Positions 33,015 to 42,218 of a stretch of 64,000 nt of DNA are shown one piece after another; positions within the stretch are counted from its first letter, which is position 1, and each line of letters opens with the position of its first letter. The position numbers and the translations under genes were made by a program. This DNA is from Bacteroidia bacterium (GTDB taxonomy: Bacteria; Bacteroidota; Bacteroidia; CAIKAF01). A model generated the notes under the pieces. The model was not told where the DNA came from and searched no databases. It worked only from the letters and a program-made list of their open reading frames with translations. The stretch lies in assembly GCA_016742095.1 (NCBI GenBank), contig JACVCJ010000006.1, forward strand, positions 62,001 to 126,000. Direction: 5' to 3'.

Positions 33015-34565
33015 CTACTTTTTGGGCAATAGTATGCGGAAAGTAGTACCCTGACCGGGTTCGCTCCATTTTACGAATACCTTGCCGCTGTGGTAGTTCA
33101 CAATAATGCGTTTCACTAGCGACAGACCCAGTCCCCAGCCCCGTTTCTTGGTGGTAAAACCCGGCTGGAAGATCTGTTTGCGCATGCCTTTGGGTACGCC
33201 TTTACCGGTGTCGGTGATGTCTATGTAGATGCGGCGCCCGGCTTCACCTATTTCCACCCGGATACTTCCTTTGCCTTCCATGGCGTCGGCGGCGTTGCGG
33301 GTCAGGTTTTCGATCACCCAGCTGAACAGGGGTTTGCTCAGCGGTATGGCCGGATCGCTCTGTAACAGGTCGTTAAAACTATACGTAATGCCTTTACCTG
33401 TGCGGGGTTCCATGTATTTCAGGGTCTCCAGCAGGGTACTGCGTACGGGCACCGGTTTTATCTCCGGCACGGAACCTACTTTCGAGAATCGTTCGGCAAT
33501 GGTCTGCAGGCGTTCCAGGTCTTTTTCGATCTCGGAAGTGATGCTTTCGTCCACGCCGTTCACCTTCAGTATTTCCACCCAGCCGCTCAGCGAAGAAAGG
33601 GGCGTGCCTAACTGGTGTGCCGTTTCCTTGCTCATGCCGGCCCATACCAGGTTCTGTTCGGCCCGGCGCGAGGTAGAGAAAAGAAAATACGAAACGATGA
33701 GGAACAGCCCGATGATCGTCAGCTGTACCACCGGGAAATAGCGCAACTGCCGCACCAGGTAACTGTTTTTGTAGAAAATGTAATTGCGTTCCCCGGCATT
33801 GATCTCGATGGCAAAGGGTTCGTTCTCACTGCGCATATCCCCGATCAGCTCCAGGTCGTTCTTGTACCGCAGGGTATCGATATTCCCTTTGGCAATAATG
33901 TGTGTCTGGCTGCTGTCGGTATAGATCACGGGCACCGAGGCCGAATTGATCACGGTTTCCGAAATAAAGGAATCCACCAGGTCTTTCAGAATGTCCTGCA
34001 GCTTGCGGTAGATGCGGGAATCATCGTAATACAGCACATACACGATCTTTTCGCCGAATTCGGTATTGGTAAGCGTAATGGGTTTTTTCTCGGCCTTTAT
34101 GCGTTCCAGTTCCTGCTGAATGTATACACTGTCGGGGTCTTCGCGTTCCAGGTTGCGGTAGGTCCACACGGAACCGTCCTCGTAGGTAATGATCACGGGT
34201 ATGGTGGTATTGCTTTCCAGTACCGAAGCATAAAACGTGAGGTCTTCGCTTTCACTCTGTACGATGCTCAGCATGGCCTGGGCCCAGATATTGGCTTTTT
34301 TGCGTTCGTCCTCCTCGATCATGCTGAACAGGCGTGCGGTCTCCTGCACCAGTTTGGCGCGTCGTTTCACCGCTTCGGCCCAGAGCTTGGCCTTGGCGCG
34401 TTCGTCATTGGAGATGTTCTTTACCAGGCTGCCCGAATACCAGAGCGTGGCCATTACAATAATGGCGGCAAAGGCGGCAAGCCATAGTTTCCACCGCTGT
34501 TTGCGGCTGTATATGTTAATTTTCAAAATGCGACCGTTTTTTATAGACGTATACAAATAAAGCAA
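33015..34565 (-). CDS. Membrane sensor histidine kinase
   Basis: A sensor kinase of about 500 residues. One N-terminal membrane helix (KLWLAAFAAIIVMATLWYSG), an extracytoplasmic sensor domain of about 220 residues beginning with a coiled coil (ERAKAKLWAEAVKRRAKLVQ), and a second helix (VQLTIIGLFLIVSYFLF) precede the HisKA domain SKETAHQLGTPLSSLSGW (phospho-His near 315). The ATPase domain has NLTRNAADAMEG (N box), DTGKGVPKG (G1), FTTKKRGWGLGLSLVKRI (G2). No response regulator is adjacent, so it is an orphan here. The reading frame begins with TTG at 34565; a second TTG (LKINIYSRK) about 13 codons later is also possible. Confidence 0.9.
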   Translation of the reverse strand: MLYLYTSIKNGRILKINIYSRKQRWKLWLAAFAAIIVMATLWYSGSLVKNISNDERAKAKLWAEAVKRRAKLVQETARLFSMIEEDERKKANIWAQAMLSIVQSESEDLTFYASVLESNTTIPVIITYEDGSVWTYRNLEREDPDSVYIQQELERIKAEKKPITLTNTEFGEKIVYVLYYDDSRIYRKLQDILKDLVDSFISETVINSASVPVIYTDSSQTHIIAKGNIDTLRYKNDLELIGDMRSENEPFAIEINAGERNYIFYKNSYLVRQLRYFPVVQLTIIGLFLIVSYFLFSTSRRAEQNLVWAGMSKETAHQLGTPLSSLSGWVEILKVNGVDESITSEIEKDLERLQTIAERFSKVGSVPEIKPVPVRSTLLETLKYMEPRTGKGITYSFNDLLQSDPAIPLSKPLFSWVIENLTRNAADAMEGKGSIRVEIGEAGRRIYIDITDTGKGVPKGMRKQIFQPGFTTKKRGWGLGLSLVKRIIVNYHSGKVFVKWSEPGQGTTFRILLPKK

Positions 34566-34659
34566 AAAGCGGGGAACGCCGCTCTAAATTTTAGGGAAGA
34601 ACGCAGCACGTCGCCGGATGTTGTTTTTTGTCTTATTTTCGTGCCTGTTTGTTTGTACT

Positions 34660-35907
34660 ATGGTAATTTTTAAACCGTTCAGGGCCATACTGCCTGAATT
34701 ACATGTGCTTGATAAGGTGGTAACACGCCCCTTTGATTCCTATACCCGCGAAGAAAGTGCAGAAGTGCTGGCTTCGAACCCGCTTTCGTTCCTGCATGTG
34801 ATCGTTCCGGTGCAGGATGCACGGGCCAAAGCCACCACTCCCTACGACGAGATACTGAACCTGGGCCGCGAAAAACTGGCCTCCATGATGGCCGACGGTA
34901 TCCTGGTACGCGAGGAAGAACCCTGTTTTTTCCTGTACCAGCAGGTGAAAGAAGGCCATGTGTACACGGGTATCATCGGCCTGGCGCACGTGGGCGACTA
35001 CGAAGGCGGCCGCATCCGCAAGCATGAGCAGACCCTGGAACACAAAGAAGAACTGCTGAAACAGTACCTCGATACCATCGATATACATGCCGAACCGGTG
35101 TACCTCGTTTTTGAGAACAATGTACTCTGGGACAACCTGAAGGACGCCTACCTGCGCACGGCGCCCTATGCCTCGTTCAGCGGGCCTGACGGTTTTGTAC
35201 ATACTTTCTGGAAGATCTGTAAAGAGGCCGACCTGGAAACCGTGGAAATGCTTTTTGCCGCGCAGCGATCGGTATACATCGCCGACGGGCACCACCGTTG
35301 TGCGGCCAGTTATCTCTACGGACGCGATAAAGCCTCGCAGTCGGCAGAGGAGGACCCGCAGGCCTGTTATAATTATTTCCTGGCGGCGGCCCTGCCCGAG
35401 ACCGAAGCCCGGCTCTTTGAATTCTCGCGCCTGGTGCGTGACCTGAACGGTTATACGGACGAACAGTTCATTTCGCTGCTGGCCGAAAAATTTCATATAC
35501 AGAAGAGTACGGTGCCCGTAATTCCCGTGGCCCCGCACGAATTCGGCGTATGCCTGGCCGACGGCTGGTATGTGCTGAACCTGAAACGGGAATTCCTGAA
35601 GAACGAACACCCTGCCGACGAACTCGACCCCGAACTGGCCAATATCCATATTTTCGGTCCCGTATTGCAGGTGCACGACCTGCGTAAGGACAAACGTGTA
35701 AAGTTCATCGGCGGAAAGACCGATGCCCCGCGCCTGGAACAGGCCGTACGCTCCGGGAAATTTGCCGCGGCGTTCACCTTTTACCCGGTGCGCATGGAAC
35801 TTTTTAAGCAAATGGCCGACGTCGGGGAAATGATGCCCCCGAAAAGTACTTTCTTTGAGCCCAAATTCCTGAACGGTCTGTTTATTTATAAACTTTCGGA
35901 AGAATAA
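34660..35907 (+). CDS. DUF1015 family protein
   Basis: A 415-residue cytosolic protein of the DUF1015 (COG4198) family, found near serine-biosynthesis genes in other bacteria but of unproven function. The family start VIFKPFRAILP, the VPVQDARAKATTPYDEILNL region and the conserved YIADGHHRCAASYLY motif (near 205) are present, and the sequence ends in GLFIYKLSEE. The ATG at 34660 fits the family start; the hydrophobic upstream extension is not coding by this reading. Its TAA overlaps the ATG of the next gene by one base. Confidence 0.93.
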   Translation: MVIFKPFRAILPELHVLDKVVTRPFDSYTREESAEVLASNPLSFLHVIVPVQDARAKATTPYDEILNLGREKLASMMADGILVREEEPCFFLYQQVKEGHVYTGIIGLAHVGDYEGGRIRKHEQTLEHKEELLKQYLDTIDIHAEPVYLVFENNVLWDNLKDAYLRTAPYASFSGPDGFVHTFWKICKEADLETVEMLFAAQRSVYIADGHHRCAASYLYGRDKASQSAEEDPQACYNYFLAAALPETEARLFEFSRLVRDLNGYTDEQFISLLAEKFHIQKSTVPVIPVAPHEFGVCLADGWYVLNLKREFLKNEHPADELDPELANIHIFGPVLQVHDLRKDKRVKFIGGKTDAPRLEQAVRSGKFAAAFTFYPVRMELFKQMADVGEMMPPKSTFFEPKFLNGLFIYKLSEE

Positions 35908-36572
35908 TGTTCAGCCAGTCACGATACGAAGCGATAAAAGCACAGCTGCCCCCGCAGGTAACACTGGTGGCGGTGTCCAAGACCTATCCGGCCGAAGTGC
36001 TGCAGCAGGCCTACGACGCGGGGGTACGCATTTTCGGGGAGAACCGCGTGCAGGAACTGCTGCCCAAGTACGAAGCACTGCCCAAAGACATCGAATGGCA
36101 CCTGATCGGGCACCTGCAGAGCAATAAGGTAAAATACATCGTGCCTTTTGTGCACATGATCCACAGTGTGGACAGTCTCAGACTCTTTAACGAGATACAG
36201 AAACAGGCCGCCAAAGCCGGACGTACCATACAGGTGCTGCTGCAGATGCACATTGCCTCCGAAGAGACCAAATTCGGTTTTGATGAGGCGGAACTGCTTA
36301 CCATCCTGGAAAGTGGCGTCATGCAGAACGCACCATTTGTAAAAGTATGCGGACTGATGGGAATGGCTTCATTTACAGAGGATACGGAAAAGGTAAAGGC
36401 GGAATTTGCCGGCCTGAAAAAGACCTTTGATACCATAAAAGCGAAAAATTACTTCCCCGGAAAAGATTTCGACGTATTGTCGATGGGGATGAGCGGCGAC
36501 TATCTGATTGCTGTTGAGCAGGGTAGCACCATGGTACGCATCGGCAGCGCTCTTTTCGGCGCCCGGGATTAA
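35907..36572 (+). CDS. YggS/PLPBP family pyridoxal-phosphate homeostasis protein
   Basis: A 221-residue single-barrel PLP-binding protein that buffers vitamin B6 and amino/keto-acid pools. PLP is held by Lys25 in VTLVAVSKTYPAEV. Further family motifs are IFGENRVQEL, WHLIGHLQSNKVK, HSVDSLRL and LSMGMSGDYLIAVEQGSTMVR, the last binding the phosphate. Normal length. Translationally coupled to the DUF1015 gene (TAATG overlap). Confidence 0.96.
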   Translation: MFSQSRYEAIKAQLPPQVTLVAVSKTYPAEVLQQAYDAGVRIFGENRVQELLPKYEALPKDIEWHLIGHLQSNKVKYIVPFVHMIHSVDSLRLFNEIQKQAAKAGRTIQVLLQMHIASEETKFGFDEAELLTILESGVMQNAPFVKVCGLMGMASFTEDTEKVKAEFAGLKKTFDTIKAKNYFPGKDFDVLSMGMSGDYLIAVEQGSTMVRIGSALFGARD

Positions 36573-36612
36573 CCTGTTGAAAAAGAAACTTGTAGTATTT
36601 CTGAAAAAAAGT

Positions 36613-36620
36613 TAATTTTG
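36613..36620 (+). promoter_or_regulatory. -7 element of the type IX-secreted giant protein gene
   Basis: TAATTTTG fits TAnnTTTG, 20 bases before the TTG start. CTTG at 36589-36592 is a possible -33 box at 20 bases spacing. Confidence 0.45.
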
Positions 36621-36640
36621 AGGGTTAATGTATTGATTCC

Positions 36641-39600
36641 TTGCGAAGACTCCTCTTATACCTTCTCCTGAGCGGACTATACTGCCTGAACCAGGTACAG
36701 GCACAGATCACCTATGGTTTCGTGGAAAACCTGGGGCAGTGGGAAGAACCCTATGCTTACCGGGCCGAACTTCCCGGCGCCATGGTGTACCTGGAAGGAA
36801 CTTCTGTACTTTTCGATACATGGGACGCGCAGCTCAAAGCGGAATATGCGCATGCCGCCAAATTCGGCGAATCCCTCGCCGGTTTTCCCGCCAACCTGCA
36901 GAAACATGCCTTCCGCCAGGAATTCATCGGCGCTTCCGCAGCTGCCTACAAAGCCGCACAGCCTAAAAGTGAATATTACAATTATTACCTCGGCAACGAT
37001 TCCTCGCGCTGGCGTTCCGGTGTAAAGATCTACCAGGAACTCCGCCAGCCCGGTTTTTACCCGGGTATCGACCTGGTTTATGCCTTCCGGGACAACCAGC
37101 TTAAATACGACTTTATTGTACATCCCGGTGCCGATGCGGCCCATATCCGCTGGAAATATGCGGGTATCGAAAAAATGCGTGTCCGTAACGGCGAACTGGT
37201 ATTGCAGACGGCCGTGGGCGACGTTCGTGAAGTAAAACCCTATGCCTACCAGCTGCTGAACGGCGCTAAAAAAGAAGTGGAAACAGAATTCCGCATCCGC
37301 GGACAGGAAGTAAGCTTTCATTTCCCGAAGGGCTACGATGCTTCGCTGCAACTGGTCATAGACCCCATCATCATTTTTTCTACCTATATCGGCTCCCTGA
37401 GCGACAGCTGGGGTTATACGGCCACGCCGGACCCTACGGGCGCCGGTTATGCGGGCGGTATCGTTTTCGGTTCTTCGTACCCGACCTCGCCGGGCGCCTA
37501 CCAGGTTACCTGGGGTTCGGGTAATATCGATGCGGTGCTTTCCAAATTCGCCTCCAACGGCACCAGCCTGCTGTTTTCCACCTTCCTGGGCGGTAACGGA
37601 CCCGACATGCCGCACTCACTTATCGTTACGCCGGCCGAAGAACTCATTGTGCTCGGCAACACAGGTTCGCCCAGTTTCCCGACCTCGGCAGGCTGTTACG
37701 ACAATAGTTTCAACAATGGCGCACCGCTCATCTTCTTCGGCGGACTCATCAATTACAACAACGGTACGGATATTTTCATAACCAAGTTCAATGCTACCGG
37801 CAGCGCGCTCATCGGCTCCACCTTCCTGGGTGGCAGCGGCAACGACGGACTCAATATGAGCACGGCCCTCAGCGCCAACTATGCCGATGAATTCCGCGGC
37901 GAAGTGATCATCGACGGCCCGGGTAATATTTACATTGCTTCGGTAACACAGAGCAGTAATTTTCCTGTGCTCAGTCCTTTCCAGGCCAGTTACGGCGGCG
38001 GTGGCAGCGATGCGGTGTTCGCGCGCTTCAACCCGACACTGTCTGCCCTGCAGGCCTCTTCGTTCTTCGGTGGTTCCGGCGACGATGCGGCATACAGCAT
38101 TCAGCGGGCTACCAATGGCACCATTTACTTTACGGGCGGTACCAACAGCGGTAATCTTGCCACTACGGGCGGCGTTATCAAACCGGCCTACAGCGGCGGG
38201 GTGGACGGCTTCCTGGTGCGTCTGAACCCGGCGGGTACCGTGCTACAGGCGGCTACCTACATCGGTACCTCCAATTACAACCAGACCTATTTTGTACAGC
38301 TCGACCTGGCCGACAACGTGTTCGTAATGGGGCAGAGTATGGGCGGTTATCCCATACAGGCCGGGCCTTCGGGCAATGTGTACTCGAATGCGGGCACGGG
38401 GCAGTTCGTTCATAAACTGAATCCGGCCCTCACGACCACGCTCATGTCTACCTGTTTCGGGGCGGGCGCTTCGCAGATCAACCTGGTGCCTACGGCCTTC
38501 CTGCTGCACGAGTGCGACCAGATCTACATTGCCGGCTGGGGCGGACAGGTAAACCAGTCGAACGGGGGCATCGGCGGCACGGTATTCGGCATGCCCGTTA
38601 CCCCGGGCGCCTACAAGACCACTACGGACGGCAGCGATTTTTACCTGGCCGTGTTCTATCCCAATGCAGAGAACCTGCTGTATGCCACCTACCTGGGCGG
38701 CGGCAGTTCGGGCGACCACGTGGACGGTGGTACCAGCCGTTTTAACAAGGACGGAGTGGTGTTCCAGGCCATGTGTGCCAGCTGCGGCGGACAGGACGAT
38801 CTGCCCACGACCCCCGGCGCCTATTCCGCTACCAATAATTCCTCCAACTGCAATATCGCGCTCGTAAAATTCGACGTGTCGGCGCTTACGGCCTATCTCG
38901 ATGCCAATGTGAGTGCAGTGTGCGAAGGCACCAATGTGGTATTCCAGAACCTGAGCAACGGCGGTACCTCGTTTACCTGGCACTATGGCGACGGCGCTTC
39001 CAGTACGGGTGTGAACGGCTCGCATACCTACAATGCACCGGGTACCTATACCGTAACGCTGGTGGCATCCGATCCGCAGAACTGTGTACCTTCGGATACG
39101 GCCCAGATACAGGTGCAGGTACTGCCCAAACCGGTGGCCAGCATTGGGCCCGTGGCGCCTATCTGTCCGCTGGACAGTATACAGCTGCAGGGTTCCGGCG
39201 GTACGACCTATTCCTGGCTGGTGGTACCGGGTCTGCACAGTTCGCAGGCCAACCTGGCCAGTCCCTGGGTGCATCCGCCGGGCACGACCACGTACACACT
39301 CATTGCCAGCAACAACTGCGGCAACGATACGGCGCAGGTGCTGGTACCGGTGATCAATTTTTCGATACAGACCTCTGATAATGATACCATATGTATCGGC
39401 AACAGCACACAGCTCACAGCTTCGGGCGGAATTTCCTATTCCTGGTCGCCGGCAGCCACGCTCAGTGACCCGCATATTGCCAACCCGGTAGCCACGCCGT
39501 CCAGCACCACCATTTACGTAGTAACGGTGCAGAATCCCGACGGATGTGTTCTGCGCGACAGCACACGGATACAGGTAGATTTTCAGCCCCAGGCCGATGC

Positions 39601-40537
39601 CGGGCCGGATACCCTGATCTGTCACGGCGACGGCATTCAGCTTTCGGTTTCCGGCGCCACGCATTACCTGTGGACACCGCCTACCTACCTCAGTAACCCG
39701 AATATCAGCAATCCGAACTGCACGCCTGACCAGGACATTACCTACATTGTACGCGGCCGTAATGCCTGCGGCGACAGTTACGATACCATGTCGGTGAACG
39801 TAAAGCGTATATACCCCATAAGCGGCCCGGATACACTGATCTGTCCCGGTAATCCCGTGCGTCTGTACAGTTCGGGCGGGGTATCGTACCAATGGTTCCC
39901 GACGGTGTATCTCGATTCGTCCACGGTGCAGTACCCGACGGCCGTTATACCCTATGCGGTTACCTTCAGTGTGATCATTACCGACAGCATCGGCTGTACC
40001 ACCAGTGATACCGTGCAGGTGAACACCTACGGCATTACCGATGTGTACGCGGGGCCCGATCAGTATATCGAATACGGCGAAAAGGCCATACTGACGGCTT
40101 CCGGGCCGCCCCACGGTACCTACCAGTGGATACCGCCCACGGATCTTTCCTGCAATTACTGCCGCACCACGGTTTCATCCCCGTCCATTACCACTACCTA
40201 CGGCCTGTTTTACACAGATACCAACGGTTGTTACTTTATCGACAGCGTAACGGTTTTCGTTTTAGGTAACATTTATGTACCAAATACGTTTACTGTAGAC
40301 GGGAACGGTCTGAATGAACTCTTCCGGGCGTACGGGGTCGATATCGAACAGTTTGATATGGTTATTTTTAACCGATGGGGCGAAGTGGTATGGAAAACCG
40401 ATTCGTTTGAAAAGGCATGGAACGGTATGTGCGGTAACAAACCCTGCAAACAGGATACCTATGTGTGGCGTATCGTCTATACAGAAAAGTACGGGCGCCA
40501 GGGTGAGTTGTTCGGACATGTGAACCTTTTGCGATAA
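36641..40537 (+). CDS. Giant secreted adhesin-like protein with type IX (CHU_C, gliding type) C-terminal domain
   Basis: A 1298-residue cell-surface protein. After the signal peptide (RRLLLYLLLSGLYCLNQVQA, then QITYG) comes an N-terminal domain with VENLGQWE and DLVYAFRDNQLKYDF. Then come SBBP-like beta-propeller repeats (LLFSTFLGGNGPD, LIGSTFLGGSGND, ASSFFGGSGDDAAY, LYATYLGGGSSGDHV), one PKD domain (FTWHYGDGASSTG, YTVTLVASDP) near 770-830, and four or so Ig-like modules, each with a C-G-N/D pattern around SYSWSPAATLSDP. The C terminus (VPNTFTVDGNGLNELFRAYG, FNRWGEVVWK, NGMCGNKPCKQDTYVW) is the gliding-motility-associated T9SS sorting domain. The TTG start at 36641 is the only in-frame codon giving a full leader. 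Confidence 0.92.
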   Translation: MRRLLLYLLLSGLYCLNQVQAQITYGFVENLGQWEEPYAYRAELPGAMVYLEGTSVLFDTWDAQLKAEYAHAAKFGESLAGFPANLQKHAFRQEFIGASAAAYKAAQPKSEYYNYYLGNDSSRWRSGVKIYQELRQPGFYPGIDLVYAFRDNQLKYDFIVHPGADAAHIRWKYAGIEKMRVRNGELVLQTAVGDVREVKPYAYQLLNGAKKEVETEFRIRGQEVSFHFPKGYDASLQLVIDPIIIFSTYIGSLSDSWGYTATPDPTGAGYAGGIVFGSSYPTSPGAYQVTWGSGNIDAVLSKFASNGTSLLFSTFLGGNGPDMPHSLIVTPAEELIVLGNTGSPSFPTSAGCYDNSFNNGAPLIFFGGLINYNNGTDIFITKFNATGSALIGSTFLGGSGNDGLNMSTALSANYADEFRGEVIIDGPGNIYIASVTQSSNFPVLSPFQASYGGGGSDAVFARFNPTLSALQASSFFGGSGDDAAYSIQRATNGTIYFTGGTNSGNLATTGGVIKPAYSGGVDGFLVRLNPAGTVLQAATYIGTSNYNQTYFVQLDLADNVFVMGQSMGGYPIQAGPSGNVYSNAGTGQFVHKLNPALTTTLMSTCFGAGASQINLVPTAFLLHECDQIYIAGWGGQVNQSNGGIGGTVFGMPVTPGAYKTTTDGSDFYLAVFYPNAENLLYATYLGGGSSGDHVDGGTSRFNKDGVVFQAMCASCGGQDDLPTTPGAYSATNNSSNCNIALVKFDVSALTAYLDANVSAVCEGTNVVFQNLSNGGTSFTWHYGDGASSTGVNGSHTYNAPGTYTVTLVASDPQNCVPSDTAQIQVQVLPKPVASIGPVAPICPLDSIQLQGSGGTTYSWLVVPGLHSSQANLASPWVHPPGTTTYTLIASNNCGNDTAQVLVPVINFSIQTSDNDTICIGNSTQLTASGGISYSWSPAATLSDPHIANPVATPSSTTIYVVTVQNPDGCVLRDSTRIQVDFQPQADAGPDTLICHGDGIQLSVSGATHYLWTPPTYLSNPNISNPNCTPDQDITYIVRGRNACGDSYDTMSVNVKRIYPISGPDTLICPGNPVRLYSSGGVSYQWFPTVYLDSSTVQYPTAVIPYAVTFSVIITDSIGCTTSDTVQVNTYGITDVYAGPDQYIEYGEKAILTASGPPHGTYQWIPPTDLSCNYCRTTVSSPSITTTYGLFYTDTNGCYFIDSVTVFVLGNIYVPNTFTVDGNGLNELFRAYGVDIEQFDMVIFNRWGEVVWKTDSFEKAWNGMCGNKPCKQDTYVWRIVYTEKYGRQGELFGHVNLLR

Positions 40538-40578
40538 GATAAAATATGAAATCCTCTGTCTCTCTGCTACACATATTT

Positions 40579-40586
40579 TAAATTTG
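40579..40586 (+). promoter_or_regulatory. -7 element of the ybaB-like gene
   Basis: TAAATTTG fits TAnnTTTG, 17 bases before the ATG. No good -33 box. Confidence 0.4.
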
Positions 40587-40603
40587 AACAAATACAGGAA
40601 TTT

Positions 40604-40909
40604 ATGTTGGGAAATATGATGGAAAAGCTGCAGGAAATGCAGCAGAAAATGAAGGAGAGTAAAGAACGGCTCGACCGCCTGCGTATTGAAGCAGAAGCCG
40701 GTAACAACGCTGTAAAAGTGGTGGTGAACGGTAACAGGGACTTAAAAAGCATAGAAATAGAACCCTCTATGTGCCTGCCTGAACGCCGCGAAGAACTCGA
40801 AGATTTTATTGTGATCGCCCTGAACCGGGCCCTGAAACAGGCAGAAGCAAGCTGGGAAACAGAAATGCGCGGCAATGCCGGCGGATTGCTGTCGAATATG
40901 GGTGTATGA
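40604..40909 (+). CDS. YbaB/EbfC family nucleoid-associated protein
   Basis: A 101-residue DNA-binding dimer protein. It shows the usual helix-rich start (GNMMEKLQEMQQKMKESKER), the central strands AVKVVVNGNRDLKSIEIEP and a helical end (LEDFIVIALNRALKQAEASW). YbaB proteins bend and coat DNA and are often next to recR/dnaX; here the partner is a DinB-like gene overlapping by four bases. Confidence 0.93.
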   Translation: MLGNMMEKLQEMQQKMKESKERLDRLRIEAEAGNNAVKVVVNGNRDLKSIEIEPSMCLPERREELEDFIVIALNRALKQAEASWETEMRGNAGGLLSNMGV

Positions 40910-41436
40910 GAAATGCAGACGTCCGCCTGGAACGGCTCGAAAATTCGCGTATACAGCTGGAACAACTGCTGCAGGGATACTCCGCGGAACAGTTGAACAA
41001 AACACCTCCGCCGGGAGGATGGTCCCCGGCGGAGGTGCTGAAACATATTCTGGATGTTGAAAGCGCTACCTTATCGTATTGCGTGCATAAACTGCAGAAG
41101 CACGGCGCGGAACTGAAACCCGTGGGCTTTCGCGAAAAGCGGAATGCCTTTCTGTTGCGGCTGGCCCTGCGTTCTCCGCTGCGTTTCCGGGTACCTTCGG
41201 CGCTGCCCGAAGTAAAAGGCCCTTACGATGCGGATGCATTGCTCCGCCAATGGACGGAAGTACGGGAACGTTACCGTGAATTTGTACGATCTTATCCGCC
41301 GGCACTGGAAAAGGCAGGACTGTTCAGGCACCCGCGGTCCGGTATGCTCAGTTTAGAACAGACCCTCGCTTTTCTGCAGGCGCATCTCAACCGGCATTTG
41401 AAACAGCTGAAACGGGCGCTGCCGGGGTCTGCGTAG
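40906..41436 (+). CDS. DinB-like four-helix-bundle metalloprotein
   Basis: A 176-residue protein of the DinB/YfiT superfamily. It has a helical bundle with putative metal-ligand His in WSPAEVLKHILDVESAT and in the C-terminal FLQAHLNRHLKQLKR (HxxxH), plus GWSPAEVLKH, the typical 'W-s-p-a-E-v-l-x-H' segment. Some members are thiol S-transferases; its substrate here is unknown. Its ATG overlaps the ybaB stop (ATGA). Its 3' end overlaps the convergent lipoprotein gene by about 50 bases. Confidence 0.87.
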   Translation: MRNADVRLERLENSRIQLEQLLQGYSAEQLNKTPPPGGWSPAEVLKHILDVESATLSYCVHKLQKHGAELKPVGFREKRNAFLLRLALRSPLRFRVPSALPEVKGPYDADALLRQWTEVRERYREFVRSYPPALEKAGLFRHPRSGMLSLEQTLAFLQAHLNRHLKQLKRALPGSA

Positions 41437-42055
41437 CTTCTGCCGGATCGATCCACTGGTCAAGCTCGATGGAAACGCCCCTGTTCATTTTTACAATGAT
41501 CGGGAAGGCGGGATTTTTCAGTATCCATACTTCGCCCGTTTTGTCCAGGTTGCTGCACTTCATGCAGGTCATAAAAACGACCTTGGAATTGTAGGAAAAG
41601 GCCACTTCTTCGTTCTGTGCAAAGAAATAGCTTTCCAGGCCGCTGCCCAGGTCCAGTACGGTCTCGCCGGCTTCCAGCAGGTCCCGGAAGGCCATCTGGC
41701 TCAGCAGCAGGGACGACTGGTTCCCGGCAATCGGTTTTTCGAGCGGGAAGACCATCTCGAAGCTGTTGGCCGATTTCAGTGCCGCCGGACTCACCTCTAC
41801 GTGTCCGCGCGGGTTGTCCATAAGGTTCATCGAATAGTCGAAAGACAGGTTCTCGTCCATGCGCTGTATGGTAATGTCGAGCCGCGAACGGATACCGTGG
41901 TTGGCATAGAGATAAACGAGACGGGTGCCTTTCTGTGCTTTGGGGAATGCAAAAGAAGTTTCTGAAGGTGGTGTGGAGAGGTCACTGGATCGGTTGCTTT
42001 TACAGGCCGTAGTGACAACCAAAAGCAGAGTAGAGAAAATGATCATCGGTTTCAT
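41387..42055 (-). CDS. Lipoprotein, unknown function
   Basis: A 222-residue product with a lipoprotein leader (MKPMIIFSTLLLVVTTAC, lipobox TTAC). The mature domain is beta-rich (TRLVYLYANHGIRSRLDITI) and contains an interesting CMKCSN Cys pair near 167-170. The last 16 codons overlap the DinB-like gene in the opposite direction. No family recognised. Confidence 0.72.
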   Translation of the reverse strand: MKPMIIFSTLLLVVTTACKSNRSSDLSTPPSETSFAFPKAQKGTRLVYLYANHGIRSRLDITIQRMDENLSFDYSMNLMDNPRGHVEVSPAALKSANSFEMVFPLEKPIAGNQSSLLLSQMAFRDLLEAGETVLDLGSGLESYFFAQNEEVAFSYNSKVVFMTCMKCSNLDKTGEVWILKNPAFPIIVKMNRGVSIELDQWIDPAEATQTPAAPVSAVSNAG

Positions 42056-42169
42056 AAGCCTTATGTTTTATCCAAATTTACAAAAAAAACTTTAAATCTA
42101 AAAATATGTTAAATGTTTAAGCGCATTTATTTTCAGAAAAGTATATGAAACCCGAAATGATTCCGGGGA

Positions 42170-42200
42170 CTTGCTAAAACGAGTTTAAGCGTTAGTTTTG
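42170..42200 (+). promoter_or_regulatory. Promoter of efp
   Basis: CTTG (42170-42173), exactly 19 bases, TAGTTTTG (42193-42200). Ends 18 bases before the efp ATG. Confidence 0.6.
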
Positions 42201-42218
42201 CCCTTTAAAATAAATTAT

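Noticed and set aside
38243-40114. Long minus-strand open frame opposite the giant secreted protein (623 codons)
   Set aside because: Arg/His/Gly-rich shadow of the repetitive beta-domain coding sequence; no motifs.
39370-40200. DNA tandem repeats in the secreted-protein gene
   Set aside because: The similarity is between Ig-like protein modules with diverged DNA, not a DNA-level repeat.
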